Source: Tetracladium setigerum (Eukaryota; Ascomycota; Leotiomycetes; Helotiales). From it: a DNA stretch of 64,000 nucleotides. Shown piece after piece: positions 31,566 through 42,280 of this stretch; position 1 is the first letter of the stretch, and each line of letters starts with the position of its first letter. The position numbers and the translations under genes were made by a program. The stretch is taken from NCBI GenBank assembly GCA_031472005.1, contig PZJY01000008.1:186001-250000 (forward strand), given 5' to 3'. The notes under the pieces were generated by a model, which saw only the letters and a list, made by a program, of their open reading frames with translations, did not search any database and was not told the origin of the DNA.

Positions 31566-34500
31566 TCAGATAGTCTCCCAACCGCCGTTATTAATATCCA
31601 TCTCCAACTTTCGACTGATGATGCTCGGGACACCATGACTGAGCCACACAGTCCGAAGTAGAGCATCGTATCGCTTCTGGTTGAGGAACAACTGGCGACT
31701 GTGACGGAGACCGGGATCAACCTCGCCGTATCGATCGATATAAGGAGCTACCATCCAAGAGCCGGATTGATTGTGGTTGTAGTACACACAGCACTTGCGA
31801 ATGAAGATGAAGAGTCCAATATTGCCTTGACATCTGAAGAAAAATCAGTTAGCGGGTTGACTATCAACAATGTAGTTACAACTTACTTCTTCATGTGTTG
31901 CTGTGCGCCTCCAATATCAACTCGGCGATGCGATCCATCCCGTGGCTCAGAAGTCTTGAGACAGCAGATAGCCTGACCACAGAAAATTTCACCGCAAAAC
32001 AAACATAATGCGGGGTCAGAAACGTCCTTTCCAGTTGTTGGACAGCGTCGCTTCATTGTTTCCTCCATCAAAGTATCATAATTTTTTGGAAGGCCGATGA
32101 GTTCGAAGATGACGGGATGACTGAGAGAGAGTGGAGTAGGCCCCATATTTGCATGCCCAATCCATCCATCAACCAATCTTGAAAGTTGAGGGTAGCTTGC
32201 GCCATATGGATAAGTAGCAGATCGACACATTTCATCAAAAGATGGCAGTTGCAAAGCGTCAGTCAGACGATCCAACTCATCGGCACCTGGGTCAAGTGCG
32301 GTATGATTGTCGAAAATGATGCCATAACGGACATGTAGAAGAACCGTGACTTTTCGGAGGAAGGCTAAAGCATATTTCTTGACGAAGGTTCTGCAAGAAT
32401 CAAGAGAGTTGAAGCAAGGCTGTACCATAGCAGAACTGCCAGGCTCATCTTCATGGTTTCCATCCTTGGTATCGCTCATGCGCACGTTTCTGCAGAATCG
32501 GGCAAAGGCTGCAAGATCGTCCTCGTCGTTGCGCTCATCGAACGAGATCCAATTCGAGTACTGCGAGCTGCCCTTGTTGCGATCCATCTTCATCACAACC
32601 TTGACGAGCTCAGCAAGATAGCAAAGGCGAACAATGTGCATAATGTCGATCTTGTCAACTGGCGCGAGGCAAAGCGAACATTCAGTCAAAAAGACGAAGG
32701 TGTCCTTGCCAAGTAACGTATCACCAGCAATCCCGTATGCCCGAAGTTCGCGCTCGTCACCGCCTCCACCGTATGGAGATCGCAAGAACAGCAGACGGTA
32801 GAGACGTTCGTAATCCTCGCAGAACTCGACTGTGACCTTATTGTCTCCGGCATTCTTGATACCGCCAACAGAAACATAGGATGCAGCCGTCTCAGCAAGA
32901 ACCCGTAAGTGAGCAAGTGCTTGTTGGGGGAGTGTCTCTAGCAATGTCTTGTCTGGTGGTGACGCATTACCACGATGCTGAATCTCCACGGTAGAAATGG
33001 AGTATCCAAGCACTTCGGCCAAAGTATCACTCCCAAAGAGATCGCCATCAGCAACACCCCCTAACATTTCATCGTCGTGCCTTGTAGGAAGCTTGTTCTT
33101 GCGCATCGTGTCTCTCAATCTGCGATATATGCGTGCAAGTTCGGCCATGGGCGAAACAACTAGAGGGGGATTATTGCCAGCGCCAGCGTCATCCGCCCAC
33201 ATTCCAGGGATACTTTGAGCAGCAGGCATTTGCAAATGAGGAGGAGGTTGGAAACCAACCACGGGAGGGGCCATGGCTGCAGGATCCCAAGCATCAATAA
33301 GGAGTTCGGACATCTTGGAGGCGAGTGAAGTATTGATGACACCATTGTTGTGATCCAAAAATACGTCAAGCACACGGATGTTGCGGTCGCCAGGATCTTT
33401 CGTGTCCAGTCTCGGGCGAGAGAGAGCTTTTTCGCCGACTACAGTGGAGATCCATTGATCAAATGCTTGATTTGACTGACCAGGGTTCAGGCTCGTCTCT
33501 TCCTTTGGACTCCAAATGATGGGGAAGAAAGCATTTCCCAAGGCCTTGCACAACGGACAAACAAACTCATTCAAACTCAACGTCTCTGGATGGTGCCTTG
33601 CAATTTGGTGTTGGTGTCTTCTGTGCGATGCCTCGTAGTAAACCTCGAAGCACTTGAAATGCATAATGTGGCCACAGCCGACTGAGATTGTCCCAGGCCT
33701 AGACTTGTTGTGAGGGTAGCCCTTGCCAATGAATTGTCGTTCAGTCACTATCTCGACTCCACTAGCGGTAACTTTGTGGACTTGCTCTCGGTTTTCACCA
33801 GAAACACCAGCAGGTCTGATTGCTTCGGCGGATGCATCGAGATTGGGAGTCGAGTTGGCTACCTCACGTACAAAATCAGGATCACTGAAATCTGTCTGCC
33901 GGAGGATGTTGCTCTCCATCATTAAGGCGAAGGTACCGTAAAGACCACCATCCTTGGTATCTTCCTGGCATAAAATGCATGTTCCTGATGGATATGGTCG
34001 ATATGTCTTGTGGTCCTCTGGCTTCTCGTCTGCATCCATGTCCTCGCCACTATCCAGATCATCGCCCCAGTCGATATCGCCTTGGTTATCCATGAAATTC
34101 TGCTGCTGCTGCTGGAACTGAGCCATGACCTTAGCCTTGCGTTCTGCCGCTGCCTGCTTTTTCTTCTCAAGTTCCTCAAGTATGTTGTTATTTGCTGGCG
34201 ATGCGGTAGAGATTCTGTCGATTGGAACGCCAAGTCTGGCAAAAACCGTCTCGAAGTTGACTGGCCGCTTTTGCTTCATTCTCTTGAGAACAAGCTCAAC
34301 CTTTGGATGGCATGCCTTGTATTCTTCCTTTCGAGAAAGCATCTCAAGGATGGCGACGATAGTCTTCGACGTAGGCGCCTTTTCCATAAAATTGGTGCGT
34401 GCTGATCGGGTAAGGGCGATATAGACAAACGAGTCCAACGATTCCTCTGACATTTCATCCTCATCAGTCTTGTCTTCCGAAATTGCAATCAGCACCAAGT

Positions 34501-37500
34501 GCAGTACGACTTGCAAGAAAGCATCCACTCTAGTCGCAGGAACATTTGGTGTCAATTTCTCGGCCTGCAACGCATACAAGAGGGCATAGTAAATAATCTG
34601 TGCAAAAATGCCAGTCCTCGTGAATCCAGAAAGATCCTTGAAAACGCCCGACTCAATGGGTCGCAGCTTGGCTTCAAAAACGATATCGGCAGGATTGCGC
34701 CCAGTCTTTTTCGCCATCCAGGCCCGGTAAGAATTTTCAGACTCCTCTCTCTGGTTCTTATTGTAATGAGATATGTATGGATCCACTTCCTCAAGGAACT
34801 GCTCTTTCAGCTCAAATGTACCAACGTCTGACAGACCCTCGGGTGGTTTGAAGGTTGTCATCTCGTCAAGAATCTCCTGACATTCTTCCTGTTCCTGAAA
34901 GCGTTCGGGGAGCTTGTTCGTGATTTCCGAAAAGGAAAGAGGCTTGAAGCACAAGACGTGTGCAATATCGCGACGCATGGCAAGTACGTGAGGACCAGGT
35001 TCCTGCTCACTCGATACGAGGGAAGTTCGGTCGCAAATGAGAACAATGAGCAGGTGAATCATGTCTTCAACGACATCAAGGATTTGCCCATCCTCAAGAC
35101 CATCTGTCTTCTGCTCGAAAAGTCCCTTCATCCAATGTTCAAGTCCGTATCGGTCAATGATCGACACAAGAATACGAGCAGGTGGGCATACAACCATGGC
35201 AGTTTGTAGGAGAAAGATATCGCGATGATGTGAAACATCTCGCTGATTGACGCCACGATAAGTATTGTGCTGGTGACGAAGACTCATGCCATTGCGAACC
35301 CATATTCCAGCCTTCATTTGGGCCAGCCACGCACAAACGCGGAGAGGATAATCAAACATAGCAATCATGTGGTCCTCTGGTGTGTAGTCCGTGCCTGGGT
35401 AAACCTGAGAGCCCATGGCTCTGGGCTTTTCCTTCAATTCGACAGAAGTAAAGCTTAGAAGTTGAACCATCTGTTCCTTCGACATACCTTTGCCACATTC
35501 AATGAGCCATGAGAGGGTGTAGTGCAGAGCGTGATGGAAGCTGATTGGCTGGCCTTCAACGACGAACTTAACTACAGAGTGCTGCAAGAGACTGCTCTTC
35601 TGGTCGGTGGTATCAAACTCATAATCTCCGACTCTCTTGAACTTGATCTCTTCCTTGATTTCTGCCTGGCCGAATCGCTTGCGTTCAATCCCGAGTGAAT
35701 TTACAACCGCACTCTTAGCAGCAAGGCGAATCGCCTGGGAAATGTATGTTTGGTCTTCAGATACATTCCACTTGAAAGCTTCTGCGAACTGTCTGCAAAG
35801 TCGATTGATTTGTTGCGTGATCAGCGAGGCACTAATCCATGCGTCCGTCTCATACTCCACATGTTCGCCCACAGCTCTGGTGTTTGGACAGATTCCTTGA
35901 TGAAGCTTTACCAAATCAAGGAACTGCATCATGTATCGACTATCAGTCCTGAGCTTCTCTTGAACATGCTCAGCGGCAAATAGATATCTCAAGTCAATGA
36001 AAAAGTGGTACATTCGGCGATTTGTGACAGAACCAGAGTCAAATGCGAGAGTGGCATCTGGGAGAATCTCGTGAGGATGTCCAACTTGTCTTGTCGTCAA
36101 AAAAGTGTAGAGGATTGCCGTCAGGTTTGTAAGGAAATTACCACGCTCAACAATCTCTGCGGTAATGGAGGGGGTTGTGAGCATCTGGAGAGATATGTTG
36201 ATGATGGAATGATCCGGCTCCCGATCAGCGATGAGATATAGCTGCGCGAGAGTGGTGTACAGACCAGCAAATCGCAAACCAAGAACGCGCTTAAACTCTG
36301 GAATGGTAACGACGGTAGAGATGTACAGGTCGCGCAAATCGACGCGGACCTTCTTCCATAAGCGCAAGTCAAACAAGATCATCCAATCCAATCGCAAGCG
36401 TTGCCATAAGTCCTCGTGAGGAGATGGATCTTGCTGGCTATCAAAGTTTTGGGGAGTTTCTAACCAGTAGCGAGGGGGCCGCGGGACCTGCTTCGGAAGG
36501 AATTTGTTTCGCGGTGTTTTTGGTATCTCAATTCTGGCTTTAGCGTAAACGCTAGATGAAATCAATGGTTGCACTTCAGCCGTATCTGAATCAGAAGGAG
36601 TGAGGTCTCGGTCTGTTACTGCTCTGAAATGGGGAGGAGGAGGCGGAGGAGGTGGTGGAGGGGGCGGATATCCTGCGTCGGTTGCTTCTCTCGCCTCGAG
36701 AGCCGGGTTTTCATCAACGTCCATATCCACATCACCATCAGCATCTACGCCAACTTCTGGTCGTACCGGCCGTCGAACTCGGACAAAAATTGGTCCATTA
36801 ACGCCTTCGATTTCCTCTTCATCTCCAGAATCCTCCAAGTCGAACTCGGGGTCTTCGTCGTCGGAAATGTCTTGGTCGTCATCACTGGCATCAGAATCAT
36901 CCAAGGCTGCTATTTGCGCAGCTCGCATAGTTTCTACTCGTGCTCTGACAAGAATGGACCGGTGAGTTAGCAGGTCATCATCTTCTCCTTTTGCATGATC
37001 ATCAATGCCTTGCATGCCAATCTCTTTGTTGCTGGCAAGACTACCTAGACTCCATGGCTTAAGCATCTCCTCGCAAACGGTCTGGCGGAGGATGGAGTGG
37101 TCTGTTCCAACACTGCATCCTGAAATATCACTCAGCCATTCGATGATGGTGCCACACATCTGTTCTCGGAACGTATCTCGAGAAGAGCGAATGGTGACCG
37201 TGACCTTGATCTCCTCGATCTTCTTGCTGACTTGGAGCATCTCATCTAAATCGAAGCCGTATTTGATGATACTTCTTCCCATCTCGTCTGTCTCGTGAGC
37301 AGCTTGCATTCCCCGCGCCACGGAGACCTTGCAAGCTCTTGCTACCATGTCCCGCACCTCTGTCACGGTATGCTTCTCATCGTTCCAAAGCATCATAGCG
37401 AATTCACAGGGATCCTCGATGATGTCTCCGCCATAGTAGTCAGATGTAAGTCTGGACATCTTCTCGTCAAGAAGGATTGATTCTCTCGACTTTGGTAGTC

Positions 37501-38113
37501 GGAGCTGCTCTGGTGAACAGGAGATCACATCGCAGATGTAGTCAAACACTCTGCCAATGGTCATTCTGATAGATTCAACAAGATCCGCTGGCAGGCCATG
37601 TGATTTCCCCTTGTCTGCGCCCTGTGAGGTATCCTCATGTGCCGTGTGTATTGCGCAGTGCACAGGTAGTCGCCATGCTTCAGGATCTCCACAATCGCAA
37701 CATCCACTGTTGCCCAAAGACACCGTTATGTACACCATATGCCCAGTATGGTCCGAAGCATCGTAGCAGTGACTACAGAGCACACAGGTCTCGTCCGCGC
37801 TGCAGGTCTTGCACCTGTATGTTGCTTCACCAGACTTGAAGATATGCCCGCAGGCCTTACCCCTCGCAGCTTCGGTGAACTCTTCGCCATCCAGGCCGCC
37901 TTGCGCCTTTCGAAGCTTCCATGGTGCGTTCGGCGTGAGCTTCGAGTTGTCGGGAAAGAGGAGATCTAGGTATTCCTTTCGCCCGCCTGCGAGAGACCAG
38001 AAGAGTGCTTGCAAGAGATCGTTTTCGGCCTTTTCTGTGTATCGATTCTTGTGATCGCGGGGTTGACTTTTGAGAAAGTCGCAGAGCTGCCGCTCTTGTG
38101 TTGACATCTCCAT
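31566..38113 (-). CDS. UBR1: N-end rule E3 ubiquitin ligase UBR1
   Basis: N-recognin that binds proteins with destabilising N-terminal residues and ubiquitinates them with an E2. Two exons, 31887-38113 and 31566-31833, with a 53-bp intron near the 3' end; 2164 aa (yeast Ubr1 about 1950). Order: UBR box at about 86-158 (CGHIFKSGEATYRC...SGCCDCGDPEAW, Cys/His zinc ligands intact), a ClpS-like N-domain at about 235-300 (LWNDEKHTVTEVRDM), an acidic segment (about 405-450) and a run of 12 Pro (about 485-500). The RING-H2 lies at about 1374-1525, with CILC at its start, CGHIMHFKC in the middle and CPLC at its end. The C-terminal UBR1 cap ends past the last intron (VWLSHGVPSIISRKLE). The Cys-rich stretch CLFCGEIFCGQAICC precedes the last exon. 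The largest gene of the window. Confidence 0.97.
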
Positions 38114-38749
38114 TATGTAGTGTCGACGGAGGGAGTATATCCCATGTCTGTTGCGTCAGAGCTGTGGGAGGTATTGCTTGTGAAGAAGTTGACGAGCGTC
38201 TTGTGTTGCTTGGTGATGTGATCGTCGACGTTGACAGCCTCGAGGGACAAGGCGGAGGAAGCAGAAAGTGGAGGTCGGTTTGCAAGATGAGCTACCTCTA
38301 CGTAATGGCAGAGGCGGAGAGGGGAGGACGGAACTACGGCTCTGGGTGCCTGCAATGGTGTCAAAAATCGTAGGTGTGAAGGTGGCGGAAGGAAGTTGAA
38401 GTTGAAGGTGGTGGTGTTGGTTGTTTTGTCATGGTTCGGTTTGGAAGGATTGGGGGATATCAAACATGGGCGGCGGCAAAATTCACCAAAACATTAAACT
38501 ATTCGCGATTTCTCCATGCGCAAACCTGTAATATTCTGAATGCAGGTTTTTGGTATTCACTCATTTCAATGGTCTCATTCTTGCAAAGTTGGGTAAGAAA
38601 AGCGTAGAGAGTACATTTGGTTTCTTTTGTACAGCTGCAACTCATGCCTCTTCCAATCCTTCCATCCCAGCAATTGGTATTCCCAAAACCCCCCTCCCCT
38701 ATTCCAGCCGGATTTCATCGTCTCTGCTTCAATACATCCGTCGCAATCT
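38114..38749. other. Intergenic between UBR1 start and QCR9 stop (both -)
   Basis: 636 bp holding the UBR1 promoter and the QCR9 3' flank. Purine-rich on the + strand at 38220-38440. No gene seen. Confidence 0.5.
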
Positions 38750-39212
38750 CTATTCGTCATCCTCGGCCTCAACGTACTTTGCTCGGATGTCCTTCCATTG
38801 GCGCTATGAAGGGTTAGCAACAGCACCCAATACCCAAAGAAGCTCCTATTCCAACGTACGCCCTTGTTTAATCTGTCCCAAAGTTTGTCGGTCGCGGAGT
38901 CAAATGTCCTAAATGCGCGTCAATCCATAGATCTCATCCCTTGCGCGAATCGCTCAACATACATCTCGAATGCGAATGCCGAGGCGAACACAGCACCGAC
39001 GAAGACGAAGTTCCGGCGGAACAGGAAGCTGTTTGGTCGCAATAATTAGCTATGCCAACTTCCAATTGGCAGGGTGAGGGTTTCGAGAAGCCGAAGCTAT
39101 TTGGGGGAGGGTGACTTGCTTGTAGATTGGACGACTGGCAGAAACCTGCAATTGGATCTGTTAGCTGCGGAACCGCTGGCATCTCGTTCTTGAACCTGAG
39201 CAGTCTCACCAT
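38750..39212 (-). CDS. QCR9: Cytochrome b-c1 complex subunit 9 (QCR9), five tiny exons
   Basis: Small subunit of mitochondrial complex III. Exons in transcript order: 39210-39212 (only ATG), 39120-39145, 38963-39028, 38860-38908 and 38750-38803. Together they make 65 aa, the length of the family (yeast 66). The joined protein reads SASRPIYNFLFRRN, FVFVGAVFASAFAFE (single membrane helix), FDSATDKLWDRLNKG and RQWKDIRAKYVE, matching Qcr9 throughout, including the NKGxxWKD motif and an acidic C-terminus. Introns: 39146-39209 (GT-AG), 39029-39119 (GC-AG, donor GCAAGT), 38909-38962 and 38804-38859 (both GT-AG). All phases agree. The first exon might be read differently if transcription and start lie elsewhere, but no other in-frame ATG precedes the SASRPIY block. 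Confidence 0.88.
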
Positions 39213-39578
39213 TTTGAAGAGTGTGTAGTTATCACGGAATTGTGGACGGAGAAGGCTTCGGTGGTCTTTGGGTGAAGTCTTTAATGGGACGATGGAGCTG
39301 GATACCGGAAAGTTCCATGGATTTTGCTGGTCACGTGCACAATGCTAGGTCAACCCAACATTCCGACAGCCTTGTCCTCCTCCAACTTTCTTCAGGACAA
39401 TATTTGGTCCCTACTCTCAACAAAGATTCCATAAACCGCAAATTTCTCGCCCTTGTCACCGCTCATGGCCCCTTTTGCAAAAGCAATCGCATTACTCGCG
39501 GTCTAAATAATTGATATTCCTCCAATTAGGCCTTCTCCCTCTTTTTTTCCTGACATCCTCCCACCACCAACCTTCAGA
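39213..39578. promoter_or_regulatory. Divergent promoter QCR9 / PYM1
   Basis: 366 bp shared by two divergent genes. GTCACGTGC (core 39332-39337) lies about 120 bp from the QCR9 start and about 240 bp from the PYM1 start. CACGTG is the Cbf1-type site, known in fungi from respiratory and methionine genes; function here is inferred. Confidence 0.45.
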
Positions 39579-40139
39579 ATGCCTTCAGTTCCAACCCCCT
39601 CCAAGGCTGGAATTGTTGAAACGGACGGCGAACGACACATTCCCTCCTCAATACGCCCCGACGGTTCCAAGCGCAAAGAAATTAAAATCAGACCCGGCTA
39701 CAAACCACCAGAGGATGTCGAGACCTACAAGAACCGCACAGCTGATGCATTCAGAACCCGAGGAGCAGGGGGAATCCCAGGCGCAGATGGGTTGAAGGAC
39801 AAAGACGAGAGTTCGGCTTCCAGTAATAAGAACGCAAAGAGGAGGGAGGCGAGGAAGAAGGCTAAGGTTGCTGAAGATGGTGTTGAGGGTACAAAAGCCG
39901 GAACAGGCAAGGCAGAGGAGAAGGTCGAAGAGGTAGACCCAGAAGCTGAGAGGGAGAAAAAGGCGAGAGCTTTGAAGAAGAAACTCAAGCAGGCAAAGGA
40001 ATTGAAGGAGAAGAAAGAAGGGGGATCCGCTCTGCTGCCGGAGCAGTTCGCGAAGGTTATAAAGATCAACGAGTTGATTCGGGAACTGGATGCACTGGGA
40101 TTTGACGCAGAAGGGGAACCTAAGGTCAAAGATGGATGA
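39579..40139 (+). CDS. PYM1: PYM / WIBG homolog, Mago-Y14 binding factor
   Basis: Single exon, 186 aa. The N-terminal Mago-binding motif is clear: GERHIPSSIRPDG followed by KRKEIKIRPGYKPPEDV, matching the RYIPxSxRPDGxxRKxxRVRxGY pattern of PYM. The middle is Lys/Glu/Ala-rich and probably a long charged helix (residues about 85-150). The C-terminal conserved helix is KVIKINELIRELDALG. In animals PYM binds the Mago-Y14 heterodimer and the small ribosomal subunit and removes exon-junction complexes during translation. Its presence fits the intron-rich genes of this genome. It is divergent from QCR9. Confidence 0.9.
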   Translation: MPSVPTPSKAGIVETDGERHIPSSIRPDGSKRKEIKIRPGYKPPEDVETYKNRTADAFRTRGAGGIPGADGLKDKDESSASSNKNAKRREARKKAKVAEDGVEGTKAGTGKAEEKVEEVDPEAEREKKARALKKKLKQAKELKEKKEGGSALLPEQFAKVIKINELIRELDALGFDAEGEPKVKDG

Positions 40140-40709
40140 TCATCAGGCCATGTTTTGAAGCTTTACGGGGATTTGATTTAGAAATGGAGCGTCCTTCTTG
40201 GGAGTTTGGTTACCCTATGCGTGAGGGTTGGTCATGGGCTTATTTGGTTCGGGCATTCAACCTACAGAAGATGGAAGTGATATCATGGTATTTTTTGCAT
40301 AGAGGCGAACAATATCAGGCTTGTTCTTTTCAATAGATGGCAAATAAACATGCTGGTTTTGTCACACAAGCACAATCCACCACACACTTTGCTACTAGAA
40401 AAGCAAAAAAGACTCTCACTTGATCTGAGATAATATGACTTTCCATACCCAATTTGGCCACCCTTTCATAATACGTCCATCTCGACCAGGAGCTTTCACC
40501 AAACGCCCAGATATCAAACCCGAGGAGCTGGCCATTCCTTCGCTTACCGTTTGTGAAGCCCCATAATTATAACTTTATCTCTTGGCACTCCGTCTGAGCA
40601 TCCTCCCTCAACATTCGTCTCAGAAAAGCAACCACCGAAGTCTCATTCAAGAATTCATCGCCAAATCTTCTTCCTACCTCTCCCAATAACAATTTACACA
40701 AAGTTGAAA
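40140..40709. other. Intergenic PYM1 / URH1
   Basis: 570 bp between tandem + strand genes, with the 3' flank of PYM1 and the promoter of URH1. The last about 100 bp before 40710 are CT/CA-rich, as for a leader. No gene. Confidence 0.5.
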
Positions 40710-42140
40710 ATGGCAGAACAGAAAATACCAGTCTGGCTGGACTGTGACCCTGGTAAACCCCACTCCTCAGTCGCTAGAGATATACAGAACTGACCAGATC
40801 TTATAGGACATGATGTAAGAAGTTCTAAAATTTAGTCAAGTCTCATTAGACTCTATTATATCTCATATATCTCATATATCTCTACACCAAATGTCTGCGA
40901 CCTTCCCCTTCCGGCAACCTATTCCAACACTCCACTCTTCCAAATCTCACCACCTCCTTCCCTCTCCTATCACTCAACACTATTCCACCTCCAACACCTC
41001 ACTCTCCCATCCCTCCAAACCAAATCACCCCATCTCTCACAGAATCACTCACAATCCACAGGACGCCTTCGCAATCCTCCTCCTAACCACCCACCCCTCC
41101 ATCACCCCCCTCGGCCTCTCAACCACCCATGGGAACTCCTCCCTCTCCCACACAACCCTCAACGCCCTCCGCCTCCTCACCTCCTTCGGCCCCAAATCCC
41201 AACTCACCCCCGTCTACGCCGGCGCCCCCGCGGGACTCAGCCGCCCAGCCGTGCACGCGCCCGAAATCCACGGCGAATCCGGACTCGACGGCACCGATCT
41301 CCTCCCTATCCCTCTCATCACCGCCAAACCTGAAAATGCCGTCGACGCAATGGCATCAGCTCTCCTCGCTACAGAGCCCGGAACAGCATGGGTTATTGCC
41401 ACGGGTGCATTGACGAATTTAGCGCTAGCTTTTGACAAATTCCCTACGCTAGCTGCGCATGTCAAGGGCGTTTCAATTATGGGTGGGGCAGTTGGTGGGG
41501 GATTTACGGATGCGTTGATGGGAGTTGTAGATGGTGTGCCGCGAGTTGGAAATTGGAGTGTACATGCCGAATTCAATATTCTCATTGATCCGGAGGCATC
41601 GCACTTTATCCTCACTCATCCGATTCTCAAGACCAAAACGACGCTTATCCCGCTTGATGTCAGTCATCTCGTTCTTGCATCTCCGGAAGTTCAGGCTTTA
41701 TTATTAAATGGGAAGAAAGGTACAGCGGGGGAAAGACTACGACTACGTTGAGAAAGATGTTGGTGGAATTGCTCACTTTCTTCGCGGATACGTATCGAGA
41801 GATGTTTGATATCACCATTGGTCCGCCATTACATGATCCTATTGCTCTAGCTGTGGTTTTAGATGCGGTGGAGGGTTTGGAATTCGATTTTGTAGGGAAG
41901 AATGGAGATGATGGGAAGGACGGGGTGGAGGAGAGATTTGAAGTTGATGTGGTGACGGAGGGAACGCACGCGGATGCGTTGAAGGGGGCTAAGACGGGCA
42001 TGACGGTCGTGAAATTGCTTCCTGCTGGGGAGCAGGGTATCAGAATTCCGCGCGGCTTGAATATTCCTCGCTTTTGGAGTGTGGTGGAGGAGTGTTTGCA
42101 GAGAGCTGATGATGATAATGCGACAGTGGGGATTTTCTAG
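40710..42140 (+). CDS. URH1: Uridine/inosine nucleoside hydrolase (URH1-like), with micro-exon and one-base frame break
   Basis: Hydrolyses the N-glycosidic bond of nucleosides, releasing ribose and base, in pyrimidine salvage. Exons: 40710-40752, 40807-40814 (8 nt) and 41062-42140. The micro-exon completes the metal site: VWLDCDPG + HD + DAFAILL, giving the family motif DxDxGxDD. Further family features are AGAPAGLSR, IHGESGLDG, VIATGALTNLALA, IMGGAVG, WSVHAEFNILIDPEA, PLDVSH and, after the break, DITIGPPLHDPIALA. Between LLLNGKKG and TLRKMLVELLTFF the frame shifts. One extra G in the run 41727-41731 restores it; a 47-bp intron starting at GTTCAG would also restore it but would remove the conserved EVQALLL segment. 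The 247-bp intron 2 is open in one frame and CA-rich. Confidence 0.85.
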
Positions 42141-42280
42141 AAAATGAAACCCCCTGGAAATATTGGTTGGTTTCGTTTGGGAATCCTCAATAGACAGACT
42201 TTATTAATTGAACGCTGGGAGTTGAATTTAGAGAATAGGTAGAATACCTATAATCAGTTACATTGTTTGCTGTTTATTGT

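Noticed and set aside
39725..40129. 134-codon minus-strand frame opposite PYM1
   Set aside because: Ser/Ala/Phe-rich mirror of the Lys/Glu/Ala-rich PYM helix; antisense shadow.
40891..41061. Start of a 286-codon frame (MSATFPFRQPIP...) before the URH1 exon 3
   Set aside because: This part is intron 2 read through by chance; the catalytic N-terminus is supplied by exon 1 and the micro-exon.
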